Of a DNA stretch of 64,000 nucleotides, positions 25,331-34,442 are shown piece by piece; the stretch's first letter is position 1, and each line of letters starts with the position of its first letter. The stretch comes from Streptomyces sp. NBC_01460 (GTDB lineage: Bacteria; Actinomycetota; Actinomycetes; Streptomycetales; Streptomycetaceae). Both the position numbers and the translations under genes were made by a program. The stretch is taken from positions 1,116,001 through 1,180,000 of the forward strand of contig NZ_CP109473.1 of assembly GCF_036227405.1 (NCBI RefSeq), in the 5' to 3' direction. Below the pieces are notes generated by a model, which saw nothing but the letters and a program-made list of their open reading frames with translations, was not told the origin of the DNA and searched no databases.

Positions 25331-26293
25331 ATGCGCAACGGCCCCGTGGTACGCCGCCGCAAACTCGGCGAGGAGCTGCGCGGTCTGCGCCACACCTCGG
25401 GACTCACGAGCCGGGCCGTCGCCGGGGTGCTGGGCTGGCACCAGTCGAAGGTGAGCCGGATCGAGACGGGGACGAGCGGGGTGTCGCCCCGTGACGTGAC
25501 CCGGCTGCTGGACGTCTACGGAGTGGACGACGGACAGTTGCGGTCCCTGCTCGAAGCGCTCGCCGGCTCCGTGGGCGGTGGGGGAAGCGGGTGGTGGCAC
25601 GCCTATCGCGGGCTCATCCCGCCCCAGTACCGCGACTTCATCAGCCTGGAGTCCCAGGCTGATGCCGCTCGCACGCTCGAGACGTCGGTGGTCCCGGGGC
25701 TGCTGCAGACCGCCGACTACGCGCGAGCCGTGACCCGGTCCTCGCTGGACGGGCTGCCACCCGCGCAGCTCGATTCCCTGGTCGAGGTCAGACTCGCCCG
25801 GCAGAGCGTCCTCCGGTCACCGCGTCCGCTGCGGCTCAGCGCCGTGCTCGACGAGGCCGTACTGCGGCGCGAGGTCGGCGGCCCCCGGGTCATGGAGGAA
25901 CAGCTGCGCCATCTGGCCGAGGTGGCACAACTTCCTCACGTGACGCTCCAGTTACTGCCGTTCGAGGCCGGGAGCTACATCGGCCTCACCGGGCCTTTCG
26001 TAATCCTCTCTTTTTCGACCACTTCTGATCTAGATGTGGTCGTTCTTGACCACTTGACGAGTAGTCTCTACCTGGAGCGGAGAGAAGACCTTGAGGCGTA
26101 CAGCTCGGCCTTCCGCACGATGCAGGGACACGCGCTGTCGCCGGAGCGTTCGCTGGACCTCATCGCCGCAGTAGGACGCGGCGGTCAGGCGGAACCTTCA
26201 GACTGCCCGAGGGGGGCACGATGTCCGACCGTCCCGCACAGCACGCACCGCACGCACCCAGGTGGCGGCGCAGCAGCCGTAGCACCGGGATGA
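25331..26293 (+). CDS. XRE-family regulator with DUF5753 domain (WhiJ-like), TTA-containing
   Basis: This 320-residue protein has an N-terminal XRE helix-turn-helix (KLGEELRGLRHTSGLTSRAV, then WHQSKVSRIETG; residues 11-50) and a DUF5753 effector domain (about 95-285, including SLESQADAARTLETSVVPGL). A GAGGGGAGGAGG site precedes the ATG at 25331. Codon 208 is TTA (25952-25954), so translation should need the bldA tRNA. A low-GC3 patch with GACCAC/GTGGTC repeats lies at 25993-26080. Its last 73 bases overlap the DUF397 gene. XRE-DUF5753 and DUF397 pairs are the WhiJ/AbaA-type developmental regulators of Streptomyces. Confidence 0.9.
   Translation: MRNGPVVRRRKLGEELRGLRHTSGLTSRAVAGVLGWHQSKVSRIETGTSGVSPRDVTRLLDVYGVDDGQLRSLLEALAGSVGGGGSGWWHAYRGLIPPQYRDFISLESQADAARTLETSVVPGLLQTADYARAVTRSSLDGLPPAQLDSLVEVRLARQSVLRSPRPLRLSAVLDEAVLRREVGGPRVMEEQLRHLAEVAQLPHVTLQLLPFEAGSYIGLTGPFVILSFSTTSDLDVVVLDHLTSSLYLERREDLEAYSSAFRTMQGHALSPERSLDLIAAVGRGGQAEPSDCPRGARCPTVPHSTHRTHPGGGAAAVAPG
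26016..26055. repeat. Intragenic GACCAC/GTGGTC repeat cluster
   Basis: CGACCAC (26016-26022), GTGGTCG (26036-26042) and GACCACTT (26048-26055) form two overlapping inverted repeats and one direct repeat, inside the XRE coding region where G+C at third positions falls to about half. Confidence 0.6.
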
Positions 26294-26436
26294 ACAACTG
26301 CGTGGAGACCGCGGAGCTCGGCGGTGATCAGCTCGCCGTACGGGACTCCAAGGACACCGGCCTGCCGCCGCTCCGTTTCTCGGCGACAGCATGGACGTCC
26401 TTCGTCACGGGGCTTCACGGCCTCCCGGCCGGCTGA
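26221..26436 (+). CDS. DUF397 small protein
   Basis: This 71-residue protein has the DUF397 pattern WRRSSRS...NNCVETAEL...VAVRDSKD-like (here LAVRDSKD) and ends [11 protein letters not shown]397 proteins bind or modulate the XRE-DUF5753 protein encoded next to them. A strong GAGGGGGGC precedes the ATG, which lies 73 bases inside the XRE gene in a different frame, so the two are coupled. Its 3' end overlaps the convergent bioF stop by 32 bases. Confidence 0.88.
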   Translation: MSDRPAQHAPHAPRWRRSSRSTGMNNCVETAELGGDQLAVRDSKDTGLPPLRFSATAWTSFVTGLHGLPAG

Positions 26437-27577
26437 CCGGGCGGGGAGCCGTCGCCACGAGCGTACGCACGGCGCCCTCGATCTGATCTTGCGTCAGGTC
26501 TGCCCGGGCGGTGAGCCTCAGCCTGGAGATCCCGTCCGGCACCGACGGCGGCCGGAAGCACCCCACCGCGAGACCGGCCGTCCGGCAGTCCGCCGCCCAG
26601 CGCACGGCGGACTCCGCCGACGGAGCGCGCACCGACACGACGGCGGCGTCGGGGCGTACCGCGGTCAGACCGGCCGCGGTGAGCCGGCCGTGCAGTTCGA
26701 CGGCGACCGCCCCGGCCCTGGCCGCGCGCCCCGGCTCCCTGCGCAGCAGCCGCAGAGCCCCCAGCGCCGCGCCGGCCGCCGCCGGCGCGAGGCCGGTGTC
26801 GAAGATGAACGTGCGGGCCGTGTTGACCAGGTGCCGGATGACCCGGGCGGGGCCGAGCACCGCTCCGCCCTGGCTCCCGAGCGACTTGGAGAGGGTGAGC
26901 GTGGCGACGACCCCTTCCGCGCCCGCGAGTCCGGCGGCCGCGAGTGCGCCCCGTCCGCCTTCGCCCAGGACCCCCAGACCGTGCGCGTCGTCCACGAGGA
27001 GGGCGGCTCCCGCGTCACGGCAGGCCTCGGCGAGCCCGCCCAGCGGGGCGGCGTCGCCGTCCACCGAGAAGACCGAGTCGGTCACGGCCAGCGCCCGTCC
27101 GGCGTGCGCCTGGAGTGCTTTGCGTACGGCCTCGGGGTCCGCGTGCGGCACGACGGCGGTGGCCGCCCTGGAGAGCCGGCAGCCGTCGACGATCGAGGCG
27201 TGGTTGCCCGCGTCGGAGACGATGAGCGAGTCGCGGCCGGTGAGTGCCGTGAGGGCGGCGAGGTTGGCCGCGTAGCCGGAGGAGAAGACCAGGGCGGCTT
27301 CGAATCCGCAGAATCCGGCGAGTTCGCGTTCGAGCTCGGCGTGCAGCGCGGTGGAGCCGGTGACCAGCCGCGAGCCGGTGGCACCCGCGCCCCATGTCCG
27401 TGCCGCCTCGGCCGCCGCCGCAGTGACCTCGGGGTTCCGGCTCAGCCCCAGGTAGTCGTTGCTCGCGAGGTCCAGCAGTTCGGCCTCGGCGGGCCGGGGG
27501 CGCAGCGTCCGGACGAGTCCGGCCTCGGCGCGACGCCGGGCCTCGTCGTCGATCCAGTCGAACGGGGCGTAGGACAT
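26405..27577 (-). CDS. bioF: 8-amino-7-oxononanoate synthase
   Basis: BioF joins pimeloyl-ACP/CoA and L-alanine with PLP to make 8-amino-7-oxononanoate, the first ring-building step of biotin synthesis. The 390-residue protein has the glycine-rich [10 protein letters not shown] and [11 protein letters not shown] segments, [11 protein letters not shown], and the PLP lysine in [11 protein letters not shown] (about residue 226). Start MSYAPFDW at 27577. It is divergent from bioBAD across 144 bases, and an inverted repeat GTGTG-N6-CACAC lies between. The C-terminal end overlaps DUF397 tail to tail. Confidence 0.93.
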   Translation of the reverse strand: MSYAPFDWIDDEARRRAEAGLVRTLRPRPAEAELLDLASNDYLGLSRNPEVTAAAAEAARTWGAGATGSRLVTGSTALHAELERELAGFCGFEAALVFSSGYAANLAALTALTGRDSLIVSDAGNHASIVDGCRLSRAATAVVPHADPEAVRKALQAHAGRALAVTDSVFSVDGDAAPLGGLAEACRDAGAALLVDDAHGLGVLGEGGRGALAAAGLAGAEGVVATLTLSKSLGSQGGAVLGPARVIRHLVNTARTFIFDTGLAPAAAGAALGALRLLRREPGRAARAGAVAVELHGRLTAAGLTAVRPDAAVVSVRAPSAESAVRWAADCRTAGLAVGCFRPPSVPDGISRLRLTARADLTQDQIEGAVRTLVATAPRPVSRPGGREAP

Positions 27578-27636
27578 GGGCGGGTCCCTTTTTGTAGGCA
27601 GCTCACAGACCCTAACCGGGTGCGCAACAGGCCAGG

Positions 27637-27652
27637 GTGTGGCAATACACAC
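27637..27652. promoter_or_regulatory. Inverted repeat between bioF and bioB
   Basis: GTGTG-GCAATA-CACAC has 5-base perfect arms and lies in the divergent bioF/bioB promoter region. It is not the TGAAC/GTTCA pattern I associate with BioQ. It is a candidate operator of an unknown biotin regulator. Confidence 0.5.
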
Positions 27653-27721
27653 AGCATCGACCGGCTCTCCTGTCCGGTTCCTCCTTGGCCGATCGCGGTG
27701 CCGTACGTCAGGATCAAGGCC

Positions 27722-28885
27722 ATGGACCTGCTGAACACGCTGGTGGACAAGGGGCTGCGGCGCGAACTGCCGACCCGTGACGAAGCGCTCGCCGTGCTGG
27801 CGACCTCCGACGACGAACTGCTCGACGTGGTGGCCGCGGCCGGAAAGGTGCGCCGCCAGTGGTTCGGCCGGCGCGTCAAGCTCAACTATCTGGTGAACCT
27901 GAAATCGGGGCTGTGTCCCGAGGACTGCTCGTACTGCTCGCAGCGTCTCGGTTCCAAGGCCGAGATCCTCAAGTACACCTGGCTGAAGCCGGACGAGGCG
28001 AAGAAGGCCGCCGCCGCGGGTGTGGCGGGCGGCGCGAAGCGGGTGTGCCTGGTGGCCAGCGGCCGCGGCCCGACCGACCGGGACGTCGACCGGGTGTCGC
28101 GGACGATCGAGGCCATCAAGGAGCAGCACGAGGGCGTCGAGGTGTGCGCGTGCCTCGGTCTGCTGTCGGAGGGCCAGGCCGACCGTCTGAGGTCCGCGGG
28201 CGCCGACGCGTACAACCACAACCTCAACACGTCGGAGGGGACGTACGGGGACATCACGACCACGCACACGTACGCCGACCGGGTGGACACCGTGCAGCAG
28301 GCCCAGGCCGCCGGCCTTTCGGCGTGCTCCGGTCTGATCGCGGGCATGGGCGAGACCGACGCGGACCTCGTGGACGTCGTCTTCTCGCTGCGGGATCTGG
28401 ACCCCGACTCGGTACCGGTGAACTTCCTGATTCCCATGGAAGGGACCCCGCTGGCGAAGGACTGGCACCTCACGCCGCAGCGCTGCCTGCGCATCCTCGC
28501 GATGGTCAGGTTCGTGTGCCCGGACGTCGAGGTGCGTCTCGCGGGCGGCCGTGAGGTCCATCTGCGTTCGATGCAGCCGCTGGCCCTGAATCTGGTCAAC
28601 TCCATCTTCCTGGGCGACTACCTGACCAGCGAGGGCCAGTCCGGGCAGACCGACCTCGACATGATCGCGGACGCCGGGTTCGAGGTGGAGGGAGCGGACA
28701 CCACGACGCTCCCCCGGCACCGCGCGCCGGCGACCGGGGGCTGCGGGTCGCACGACGGCGGCTGCGCACCGTGCGGCGACACCGCGGAGGCGGCGCCGGA
28801 GCCTTCCGGAGCCTCGGCGGCGCGTACGGATCTGGTGGCTGTCCGCCGTCGCGGTGCCGGGACGGATCTCGCCCCCAATGCCTGA
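27722..28885 (+). CDS. bioB: Biotin synthase (radical SAM)
   Basis: BioB inserts sulfur into dethiobiotin to make biotin. The 387-residue protein carries the radical-SAM cluster motif CPEDCSYC (Cys65, Cys69, Cys72), downstream ligands and the [12 protein letters not shown] and [11 protein letters not shown] segments. After the usual end near residue 325 it has an extra tail of about 55 residues with a Cys/His cluster (Cys341, Cys348, Cys351, with His between) and then a low-complexity end. AAGG precedes the ATG at 27722. The bioA ATG overlaps its stop, so the genes are coupled. Confidence 0.95.
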   Translation: MDLLNTLVDKGLRRELPTRDEALAVLATSDDELLDVVAAAGKVRRQWFGRRVKLNYLVNLKSGLCPEDCSYCSQRLGSKAEILKYTWLKPDEAKKAAAAGVAGGAKRVCLVASGRGPTDRDVDRVSRTIEAIKEQHEGVEVCACLGLLSEGQADRLRSAGADAYNHNLNTSEGTYGDITTTHTYADRVDTVQQAQAAGLSACSGLIAGMGETDADLVDVVFSLRDLDPDSVPVNFLIPMEGTPLAKDWHLTPQRCLRILAMVRFVCPDVEVRLAGGREVHLRSMQPLALNLVNSIFLGDYLTSEGQSGQTDLDMIADAGFEVEGADTTTLPRHRAPATGGCGSHDGGCAPCGDTAEAAPEPSGASAARTDLVAVRRRGAGTDLAPNA

Positions 28886-30182
28886 TCCGCTCAGCCCCGC
28901 GGAACTGCGCGCCCTGGACCGGGCCCATGTCTGGCATCCTTACGGCCCCATGCCCGGCCGGCAGGAACCCCTGATCGTGGAGTCCGCGTCCGGGGTGCGC
29001 CTCCGGCTCGCCGAACCGGTGCACGGACAGCGCGAGTTGGTGGACGGGATGTCGTCCTGGTGGTCGGCTGTACACGGCTACAACCATCCGGTGCTCAACG
29101 AGGCCGCGCGCGGCCAGCTGGACCGGATGAGCCATGTGATGTTCGGCGGGCTCACGCACGAGCCGGCCGTCCGGCTGGCCACCCGGCTGGTGGAGATCAC
29201 TCCGGAGCCGCTGCAACACGTCTTCCTCGCCGATTCGGGGTCGGTCTCCGTCGAGGTCGCGGTGAAGATGTGCCTGCAGTACTGGCGTTCGGCGGGACGG
29301 CCCGCCAAGCACCGGCTGCTGACCTGGCGCGGCGGGTACCACGGGGACACCTGGCAGCCGATGTCGGTGTGCGACCCCGAGGGCGGGATGCACGAGCTGT
29401 GGTCGGGGGCCCTCCCCCGGCAGATCTTCGCGGACGCGCCCCCGGACGGCTTCGACGCGGAGCCGGACGACGCGTACGCGGAGCATCTGCGCGAGCTGGT
29501 CGCCGCCCATGCCGACGAGCTCGCGGCGGTGATCGTGGAACCCGTGGTGCAGGGCGCGGGCGGGATGCGCTTCCACTCCCCCGCCTATCTGCGGGTGCTC
29601 CGCGAGGCCTGCGACGCGAACGACGTGCTGCTGGTCTTCGACGAGATCGCGACGGGATTCGGCCGGACCGGGCAGTTGTTCGCCGCCGGGCACGCCGGGG
29701 TGTCGCCGGACGTCATGTGTGTCGGCAAGGCGCTGACCGGCGGCTATCTGACGCTCGCGGCGACCCTCTGCACCACTCGGGTGGCGGAGGGCATTTCGAG
29801 CGGAGACGTGCCGGTGCTGGCGCACGGGCCGACGTTCATGGGCAATCCGCTCGCCTCGGCCGTGGCCTGCGCCTCCGTCGACCTGCTGCTGGGCCAGGAC
29901 TGGGAGCTGGAGGTGAAGCGGATCGGCACGGGGCTGCGGGCCGGTCTCGCCGAGGCGGCCGGTCTGCCCGGCGTCCAGGACGTCCGGGTGTTGGGCGCGA
30001 TCGGGGTCGTGCAGCTCGACCACGAGGTGGACATGGCGGCAGCGACGCGGGCCGCTGTCCGCGAGGGCGTGTGGCTGCGTCCGTTCCGCGACCTCGTGTA
30101 CACGATGCCGCCCTATGTGACCGGTGACGACGATGTGGCACGGATCTGCCGCGCCGTGTGCGCGGCGGCAAGGGAGGGATGA
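28878..30182 (+). CDS. bioA: Adenosylmethionine-8-amino-7-oxononanoate aminotransferase
   Basis: BioA transfers an amino group from S-adenosylmethionine to KAPA to give 7,8-diaminononanoate. The 434-residue class III PLP transaminase has HVWHPYGPM near the start, [20 protein letters not shown] and the PLP lysine in [14 protein letters not shown] (about residue 288). Its ATG at 28878 overlaps the bioB stop by 8 bases. bioD follows after one base. Confidence 0.95.
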   Translation: MPDPLSPAELRALDRAHVWHPYGPMPGRQEPLIVESASGVRLRLAEPVHGQRELVDGMSSWWSAVHGYNHPVLNEAARGQLDRMSHVMFGGLTHEPAVRLATRLVEITPEPLQHVFLADSGSVSVEVAVKMCLQYWRSAGRPAKHRLLTWRGGYHGDTWQPMSVCDPEGGMHELWSGALPRQIFADAPPDGFDAEPDDAYAEHLRELVAAHADELAAVIVEPVVQGAGGMRFHSPAYLRVLREACDANDVLLVFDEIATGFGRTGQLFAAGHAGVSPDVMCVGKALTGGYLTLAATLCTTRVAEGISSGDVPVLAHGPTFMGNPLASAVACASVDLLLGQDWELEVKRIGTGLRAGLAEAAGLPGVQDVRVLGAIGVVQLDHEVDMAAATRAAVREGVWLRPFRDLVYTMPPYVTGDDDVARICRAVCAAAREG

Positions 30183-30183
30183 G

Positions 30184-30873
30184 ATGACGATCCTGGTGGT
30201 GACCGGTACGGGCACCGAGATCGGCAAGACGATCGTGACCGCCGCGGTGGCCGCCGCCGCCCGGGACCTCCGCGTCGCGGTTCTCAAACCGGCGCAGACG
30301 GGCGTCGCCCCGGGAGAGCCGGGAGACGCGGCGGAGGTGTCCCGGCTGGCGGGCGCCCATGTGACGGCGGTCGAACTGGCGCGCTTCCCGGAGCCGTTGG
30401 CGCCCGGGACGGCGGCCCGCAGAGCCGGCCTCACGCCCGTACGCCCGTACGAGATCGCCGATGCCGCTCAGAAGCTGGCGACGGAGCACGACCTCGTGCT
30501 GGTCGAGGGCGCGGGAGGGCTGCTCGTGCGCTACGACGAGGAGGGGGCCACGCTCGCGGACGCCGCGCGGCTGATGGCGGCGCCCGTCCTGGTGGTGGCA
30601 CCCGCGGGCCTGGGGACCCTGAACGCCACCGCTCTGACGACGGAGGCACTGCGGACACGAGGGCTCGTCTGTCCCGGAGTGGTGATCGGCAGCATGCCCG
30701 CCGAGCCGGACCTGGCCTCACGGTGCAACGTCGACGACCTCCCGGTCGCGGCGGGAGTCCCCCTGCTCGGCGCGGTGCCGGCCGGGGCGGGGGCCTTGGC
30801 CCCGGCCGACTTCCAGGCACGGGCGGCGAGTTGGCTTCTTCCGGAGCTCGGCGGGAACCGTCGGGCCCGATGA
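30184..30873 (+). CDS. bioD: Dethiobiotin synthetase
   Basis: BioD closes the ureido ring of dethiobiotin from diaminopelargonate, CO2 and ATP. The 229-residue P-loop protein has GTGTEIGKT (residues 7-15), [15 protein letters not shown] and a C-terminal nucleotide segment. The ATG at 30184 follows GGGAGGGATGAG directly after the bioA stop, completing bioB-bioA-bioD. No bioC or bioH is nearby, so pimelate supply must come from elsewhere. Confidence 0.94.
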   Translation: MTILVVTGTGTEIGKTIVTAAVAAAARDLRVAVLKPAQTGVAPGEPGDAAEVSRLAGAHVTAVELARFPEPLAPGTAARRAGLTPVRPYEIADAAQKLATEHDLVLVEGAGGLLVRYDEEGATLADAARLMAAPVLVVAPAGLGTLNATALTTEALRTRGLVCPGVVIGSMPAEPDLASRCNVDDLPVAAGVPLLGAVPAGAGALAPADFQARAASWLLPELGGNRRAR

Positions 30874-30945
30874 GCGGCTGAGTCGGCGCATACGGGGGAG
30901 AATCGAGGTGGAGCCGTATCCACGTGCCCTCCGAGGAGGCCGATC

Positions 30946-31641
30946 ATGCGACGACGCAGCACACCTGTGCCCCGTGACGCGGTGCACCACCCGGTATTCG
31001 CCCGCTTCTACGCCCGTATGAGCGTGACGGCCGACCTCAGAGGGGGTGTGGCGGCGCATCGCGACGAGCTTCTCGCAGGTCTCTCGGGCCGGGTCATCGA
31101 GATCGGCGCGGGGAACGGCCTCAACTTCGCGCACTACCCTGGGGCCGTGTCCGAAGTGGTCGCGATCGAGCCCGAGCGCAACCTGCGGCAGCGGGCCGCC
31201 GGTGCCGCCCTGCGCGCGGAGGTTCCGGTCGACGTGGTGCCGGGAACGGCCGAGGCGCTGCCCGTGAAGAGCGAGGCGTTCGACGCGGCGGTGGCCTCGC
31301 TGGTGCTCTGCACCGTGCGGGACCTGCCTCGGGCCCTGTCGGAGATCAAGCGGGTGCTGCGGCCGGGCGGTGAACTGCGCTTCTTCGAGCACACCCTGGC
31401 CCCGGGCGGGGCTCTGGCGTCGGCGCAGCGGGCGGTGGACCGCACCTTCTGGCCGACGCTCTTCGGGGGCTGTCACACGGCGCGGGACACCGTCGCGGCG
31501 ATCGAGACGGCCGGCTTCGAGCTGGGTGTGTGCCGCAGGTTCCGCATCCCGGACGGGGGCGTGCAGCTGCCCAGCTCCCCGTGTGTGATCGGCGTGGCCC
31601 GGCGGCCCGCCGCGGTGGACAGCTCGGCGGCGAGGGGCTGA
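30946..31641 (+). CDS. Class I SAM-dependent methyltransferase
   Basis: This 231-residue protein has methyltransferase motif I (VIEIGAGNGLNF, about residues 50-61), an acidic motif II (VVAIEPERNLRQ) and the later VASLVLCTVRDL segment of the UbiE/COQ5-like Methyltransf_11 group. It lies 72 bases after bioD with its own GAGGAGG site. The acceptor is unknown, and its place after bioD is not proof of a biotin role. Confidence 0.85.
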   Translation: MRRRSTPVPRDAVHHPVFARFYARMSVTADLRGGVAAHRDELLAGLSGRVIEIGAGNGLNFAHYPGAVSEVVAIEPERNLRQRAAGAALRAEVPVDVVPGTAEALPVKSEAFDAAVASLVLCTVRDLPRALSEIKRVLRPGGELRFFEHTLAPGGALASAQRAVDRTFWPTLFGGCHTARDTVAAIETAGFELGVCRRFRIPDGGVQLPSSPCVIGVARRPAAVDSSAARG

Positions 31642-31702
31642 GGAGAACTCCGGGCCGTATGCCGCACCGGCACTCAGGCGGGACGCACCTTCGACGCTCC
31701 GG

Positions 31703-32074
31703 TCAGATGCTCCAGCGGCGCAACTCGTCGGCGATGGACCGCACGTCGGCCTTGCCCTCCTTCACCAGTCGGGCGAGGTCCCGCACCTGCTCCGGCGAGG
31801 TGATGACCTTCAGCCCCGAGGCCACGAGGTAGCCGTAGGCGACGGCGGAGGCGAACATCGCGTTGGAGTGCTCGAGCGCCGGCACGTGCAGGAGCAACTG
31901 GAGCATGGCGGCCGCGCGGGAGTGCGGGTCGCTGTAGACGGGGCTGCCGAAGATCTCCGCCTCGTGCCGGCTGACAGCGGCGACGAGCGCACCCCAGTCG
32001 ACGACCTGAGGGTCGCCGGGCGTCTTGTGCTCGGCGACCATGAGCAGCCAGGAAAGGTCGATCTGCAGGTTCAA
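31703..32074 (-). CDS. Doc/Fic-like toxin with a degenerate Fic motif
   Basis: This 123-residue protein has the size and helix pattern of Doc (death on curing) proteins. The region where Doc and Fic have HPFxxGNxR reads HVPALEHSNAMFA (about residues 63-75): the leading His and the Asn remain, but Phe, Gly and the following Arg are lost. Doc-type kinase or AMP-transferase activity is therefore doubtful. Its TTG start overlaps the antitoxin stop (TTGA), with AAAGG upstream. The pair is probably a toxin-antitoxin system. Confidence 0.75.
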   Translation of the reverse strand: MNLQIDLSWLLMVAEHKTPGDPQVVDWGALVAAVSRHEAEIFGSPVYSDPHSRAAAMLQLLLHVPALEHSNAMFASAVAYGYLVASGLKVITSPEQVRDLARLVKEGKADVRSIADELRRWSI

Positions 32075-32298
32075 CGGGTGCCTTTGCGCTCCGTGCCGAA
32101 CTCCTCGGCGAAGACCGACTCGTACTGCTTCATGAAGTCGGCCGCTGCCTCGACGAAGGTGTGTCCTACCTCGCCCGCATCCTGTTTGACGAGCTCCTCT
32201 ATGTAGCGGTTCACGCTCATCCCCCGCTGCAGGGCGCGCTGTCGCGCCGCCTCGGCGGTCGCCTCGTCCACTCGAACGTTCAGCTGAGTCTTGGGCAC
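32071..32298 (-). CDS. Ribbon-helix-helix antitoxin
   Basis: This 75-residue protein has an N-terminal ribbon-helix-helix domain (QLNVRVDEATAEAARQRAL, then GMSVNRYIEELV; residues 5-38) and a charged C-terminal tail (ADFMKQYESVFAEEFG) of the sort that wraps a toxin. It starts with GTG at 32298, and no ribosome site is present. A perfect 8-bp inverted repeat lies 9 bases upstream and overlaps a TAGCGT -10-like box, so it may be leaderless and autoregulated. Confidence 0.85.
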   Translation of the reverse strand: MPKTQLNVRVDEATAEAARQRALQRGMSVNRYIEELVKQDAGEVGHTFVEAAADFMKQYESVFAEEFGTERKGTR

Positions 32299-32306
32299 GA
32301 CATCAC

Positions 32307-32326
32307 GCTAGCGCGTGTGCGCTAGC
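32307..32326. promoter_or_regulatory. Autoregulatory operator of the toxin-antitoxin pair
   Basis: GCTAGCGC-GTGT-GCGCTAGC is a perfect 8-base inverted repeat located 9-28 bases before the antitoxin GTG. Ribbon-helix-helix antitoxins bind such palindromes to repress their own operon. Confidence 0.72.
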
Positions 32327-32465
32327 ACCCGCAAGGGGAACGGGACGGCATGCCGCCGGCGCGGAGGGGAATGAGAGGTCCGGATGCGGGACACACGAGG
32401 CGGGTGGCTACGGCTACGGCAGAAATACTTCCCTTTCACCCGAGGCTCTCTGGTTGGCTCGCACC

Positions 32466-32885
32466 ATGACTGATCTTGATATCCGCCGCGCCACGCTCTC
32501 GGACATCGACGCCGTGCTGCGGTTCTGGCGCGAGGCGGCGGAAGGAACCAGCATCACCGACGACCATGACGGCGTCGCCCGCCTGATCTCACGGGACCCG
32601 GAGGCGCTGCTCCTGGCAGAACGCGACGGCCGGATCACCGGCACCGTCATAGCCGGCTTCGACGGATGGCGATGCTCCGCGTACCGGCTCGCCGTGCACC
32701 CCGACTGCCGGAGGCAGGGCATCGCCACCGCACTGATGGACGCCGCGGAGCGGCGGTTCGCGGCCCTCGGCGGGCGACGGGTCGACGCGATGGTACTGGA
32801 GTCCAACACGCGGGCCCACCACACATGGGGGGCGACTGGCTACCATCGCGAGGAGCACTGGCGGCGCTGGGTCAAGTCCCTCTGA
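32466..32885 (+). CDS. GNAT-family N-acetyltransferase
   Basis: This 139-residue GNAT protein starts DIRRATLSDIDAVLRFW and has the acetyl-CoA site RRQGIATALMDAAERRF (about residues 81-97) followed by VLESNTRAHHTWGATGY. It should acetylate an amine or protein N-terminus, substrate unknown. I use the ATG at 32466 (MTDLDIRR); no clear ribosome site is visible upstream, so the start is moderate in confidence. It is monocistronic. Confidence 0.85.
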   Translation: MTDLDIRRATLSDIDAVLRFWREAAEGTSITDDHDGVARLISRDPEALLLAERDGRITGTVIAGFDGWRCSAYRLAVHPDCRRQGIATALMDAAERRFAALGGRRVDAMVLESNTRAHHTWGATGYHREEHWRRWVKSL

Positions 32886-33104
32886 AGGCCACCGCGCGCC
32901 CACCGGAGCCGTACGGCCGGCCGCACGTTCGCCACCGACCATGACATTTTGCCGATCCTTTACTATGGATCCTCGACCGTCCGAATCTTCCGAAAGGTGT
33001 GAGCGTCCGCCCATGGGCGAGCCCCCCAGTAGTCGATACCACCGACACCACCGACGTCGCGCGATCCTTCCGCCCCTGCCCGACCATGGGACGGAGGTGA
33101 ACCG

Positions 33105-34442
33105 ATGACCGAAGTGCTCCTGCTCCTCGTGGCGATCCTGCTCTCCCTCCTCTGCGGTGTGTTCGTGGCGGCCGAGTTCTCTCTGACCACCGTGGAGCGC
33201 GGCGAGCTCGAACGGTCCGTCGAGCGAGGGGACCGCGGTGCGGCGGGCGCCCTCAAGGCCGTCCGCAGCCTCACCTACCAGCTCTCCGGCGCGCAGCTCG
33301 GTATCACCGTCACCAATCTGGTCGTCGGCATGCTCTCCGAGCCGTCCATCTCCAAGCTGATCAAGGGACCGGTGGAGGCGACGGGGCTGTCGCCCGGCGT
33401 GTCCTCCTCACTGGCTCTCGTGATCGGCACGGCGCTGTCCACCGTGGTCCTGATGGTGGTCGGTGAGCTCGTCCCGAAGAACTGGGCGATCTCCTCCCCC
33501 CTGACCGTCGCCAGGGCGGTCGCCACGCCCCAGCGCGCGTTCACCGCTGTCTTCCGGCCCTTCATCAGCCATCTCAACAACACCGCCAACCGGATCGTGC
33601 GGCTTTTCGGCCTCGAACCGGCCGAGGAGCTGGCCTCGGCGCGCAGTCCGCAGGAGCTGGTGGCCCTGGCACGCCATTCCGCCAAGGAGGGCGCGCTCGA
33701 GGCCGACACCGCCGAACTCTTCGTACGCACCCTCAACCTGTCCGAACTGACCGCGGAGAACGTGATGACGCCCCGCGTCCAGGTCACCGCCCTCGAGGTC
33801 CAGGCGACCGCCGAGGACGTCGCGAACGCCACCCGGGCCACCGGCCTCTCCCGGTTCCCCGTCTACCGGGGCAGCCTGGACACGGTCGTGGGCGTGGCGC
33901 ACATCAAGGACGTGCTGGCCGTTCCCGCGGACCAGCGCCCCCGTAAGCGGGTGTCGGACATGCTGCGCGAACCACTGCTCGTACCGGAGACGCTCACCGT
34001 CGACCGTCTGCTCGACCGGCTCTCCGGGAAGCTGGCCATGGCCGTCGTCATCGACGAGTACGGCGGGACGGCGGGAGTCGTCACGCTGGAGGACATCGTG
34101 GAGGAAGTCGTCGGCGAGGTGCGGGACGAGCACGACCCGCACGAGACCCCCGATCTGGCGGCCGCGGGCGAGGACGCGGACGGACGGACCCTGTGGTCCG
34201 CCGACGGAGCGGCCCGGACGGACCAGCTCCGCACCATCGGGCTGCGGGTGCCGGACGGACCGTACGAGACGCTGGCCGGGCTGATCGCCACGGAGGTCGG
34301 CCGCATCCCGGTGGTCGGCGACACCGTCGAGCTCACGGGCTGGCGGATCGACGTGGTGGACGCCTCCGGGCATCGCGCCGCGCGTGCGCTGCTGCACGCG
34401 CCGCTCCCCGGTACCGACGAGCCGGCGGAGGACGAACGATGA
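33105..34442 (+). CDS. DUF21-CBS-CorC_HlyC membrane protein (CNNM/CorC family)
   Basis: This 445-residue protein has the DUF21 membrane domain (about residues 5-185, several helices), a CBS pair (about 205-325, including VVIDEYGGTAGVVTLEDIVEEVVGE) and a C-terminal CorC_HlyC domain (about 340-425). The family exports Mg2+ or Co2+; the older name haemolysin is misleading. GGACGGAGGTGAAC lies upstream. Its stop overlaps the ATG of a shorter paralogue by 4 bases, and the two may form a complex. Confidence 0.9.
   Translation: MTEVLLLLVAILLSLLCGVFVAAEFSLTTVERGELERSVERGDRGAAGALKAVRSLTYQLSGAQLGITVTNLVVGMLSEPSISKLIKGPVEATGLSPGVSSSLALVIGTALSTVVLMVVGELVPKNWAISSPLTVARAVATPQRAFTAVFRPFISHLNNTANRIVRLFGLEPAEELASARSPQELVALARHSAKEGALEADTAELFVRTLNLSELTAENVMTPRVQVTALEVQATAEDVANATRATGLSRFPVYRGSLDTVVGVAHIKDVLAVPADQRPRKRVSDMLREPLLVPETLTVDRLLDRLSGKLAMAVVIDEYGGTAGVVTLEDIVEEVVGEVRDEHDPHETPDLAAAGEDADGRTLWSADGAARTDQLRTIGLRVPDGPYETLAGLIATEVGRIPVVGDTVELTGWRIDVVDASGHRAARALLHAPLPGTDEPAEDER

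Noticed and set aside
26324..27721. Upstream extension of the bioB frame
   Set aside because: It is antisense to bioF and has no ribosome site; BioB homologues begin at the ATG at 27722.
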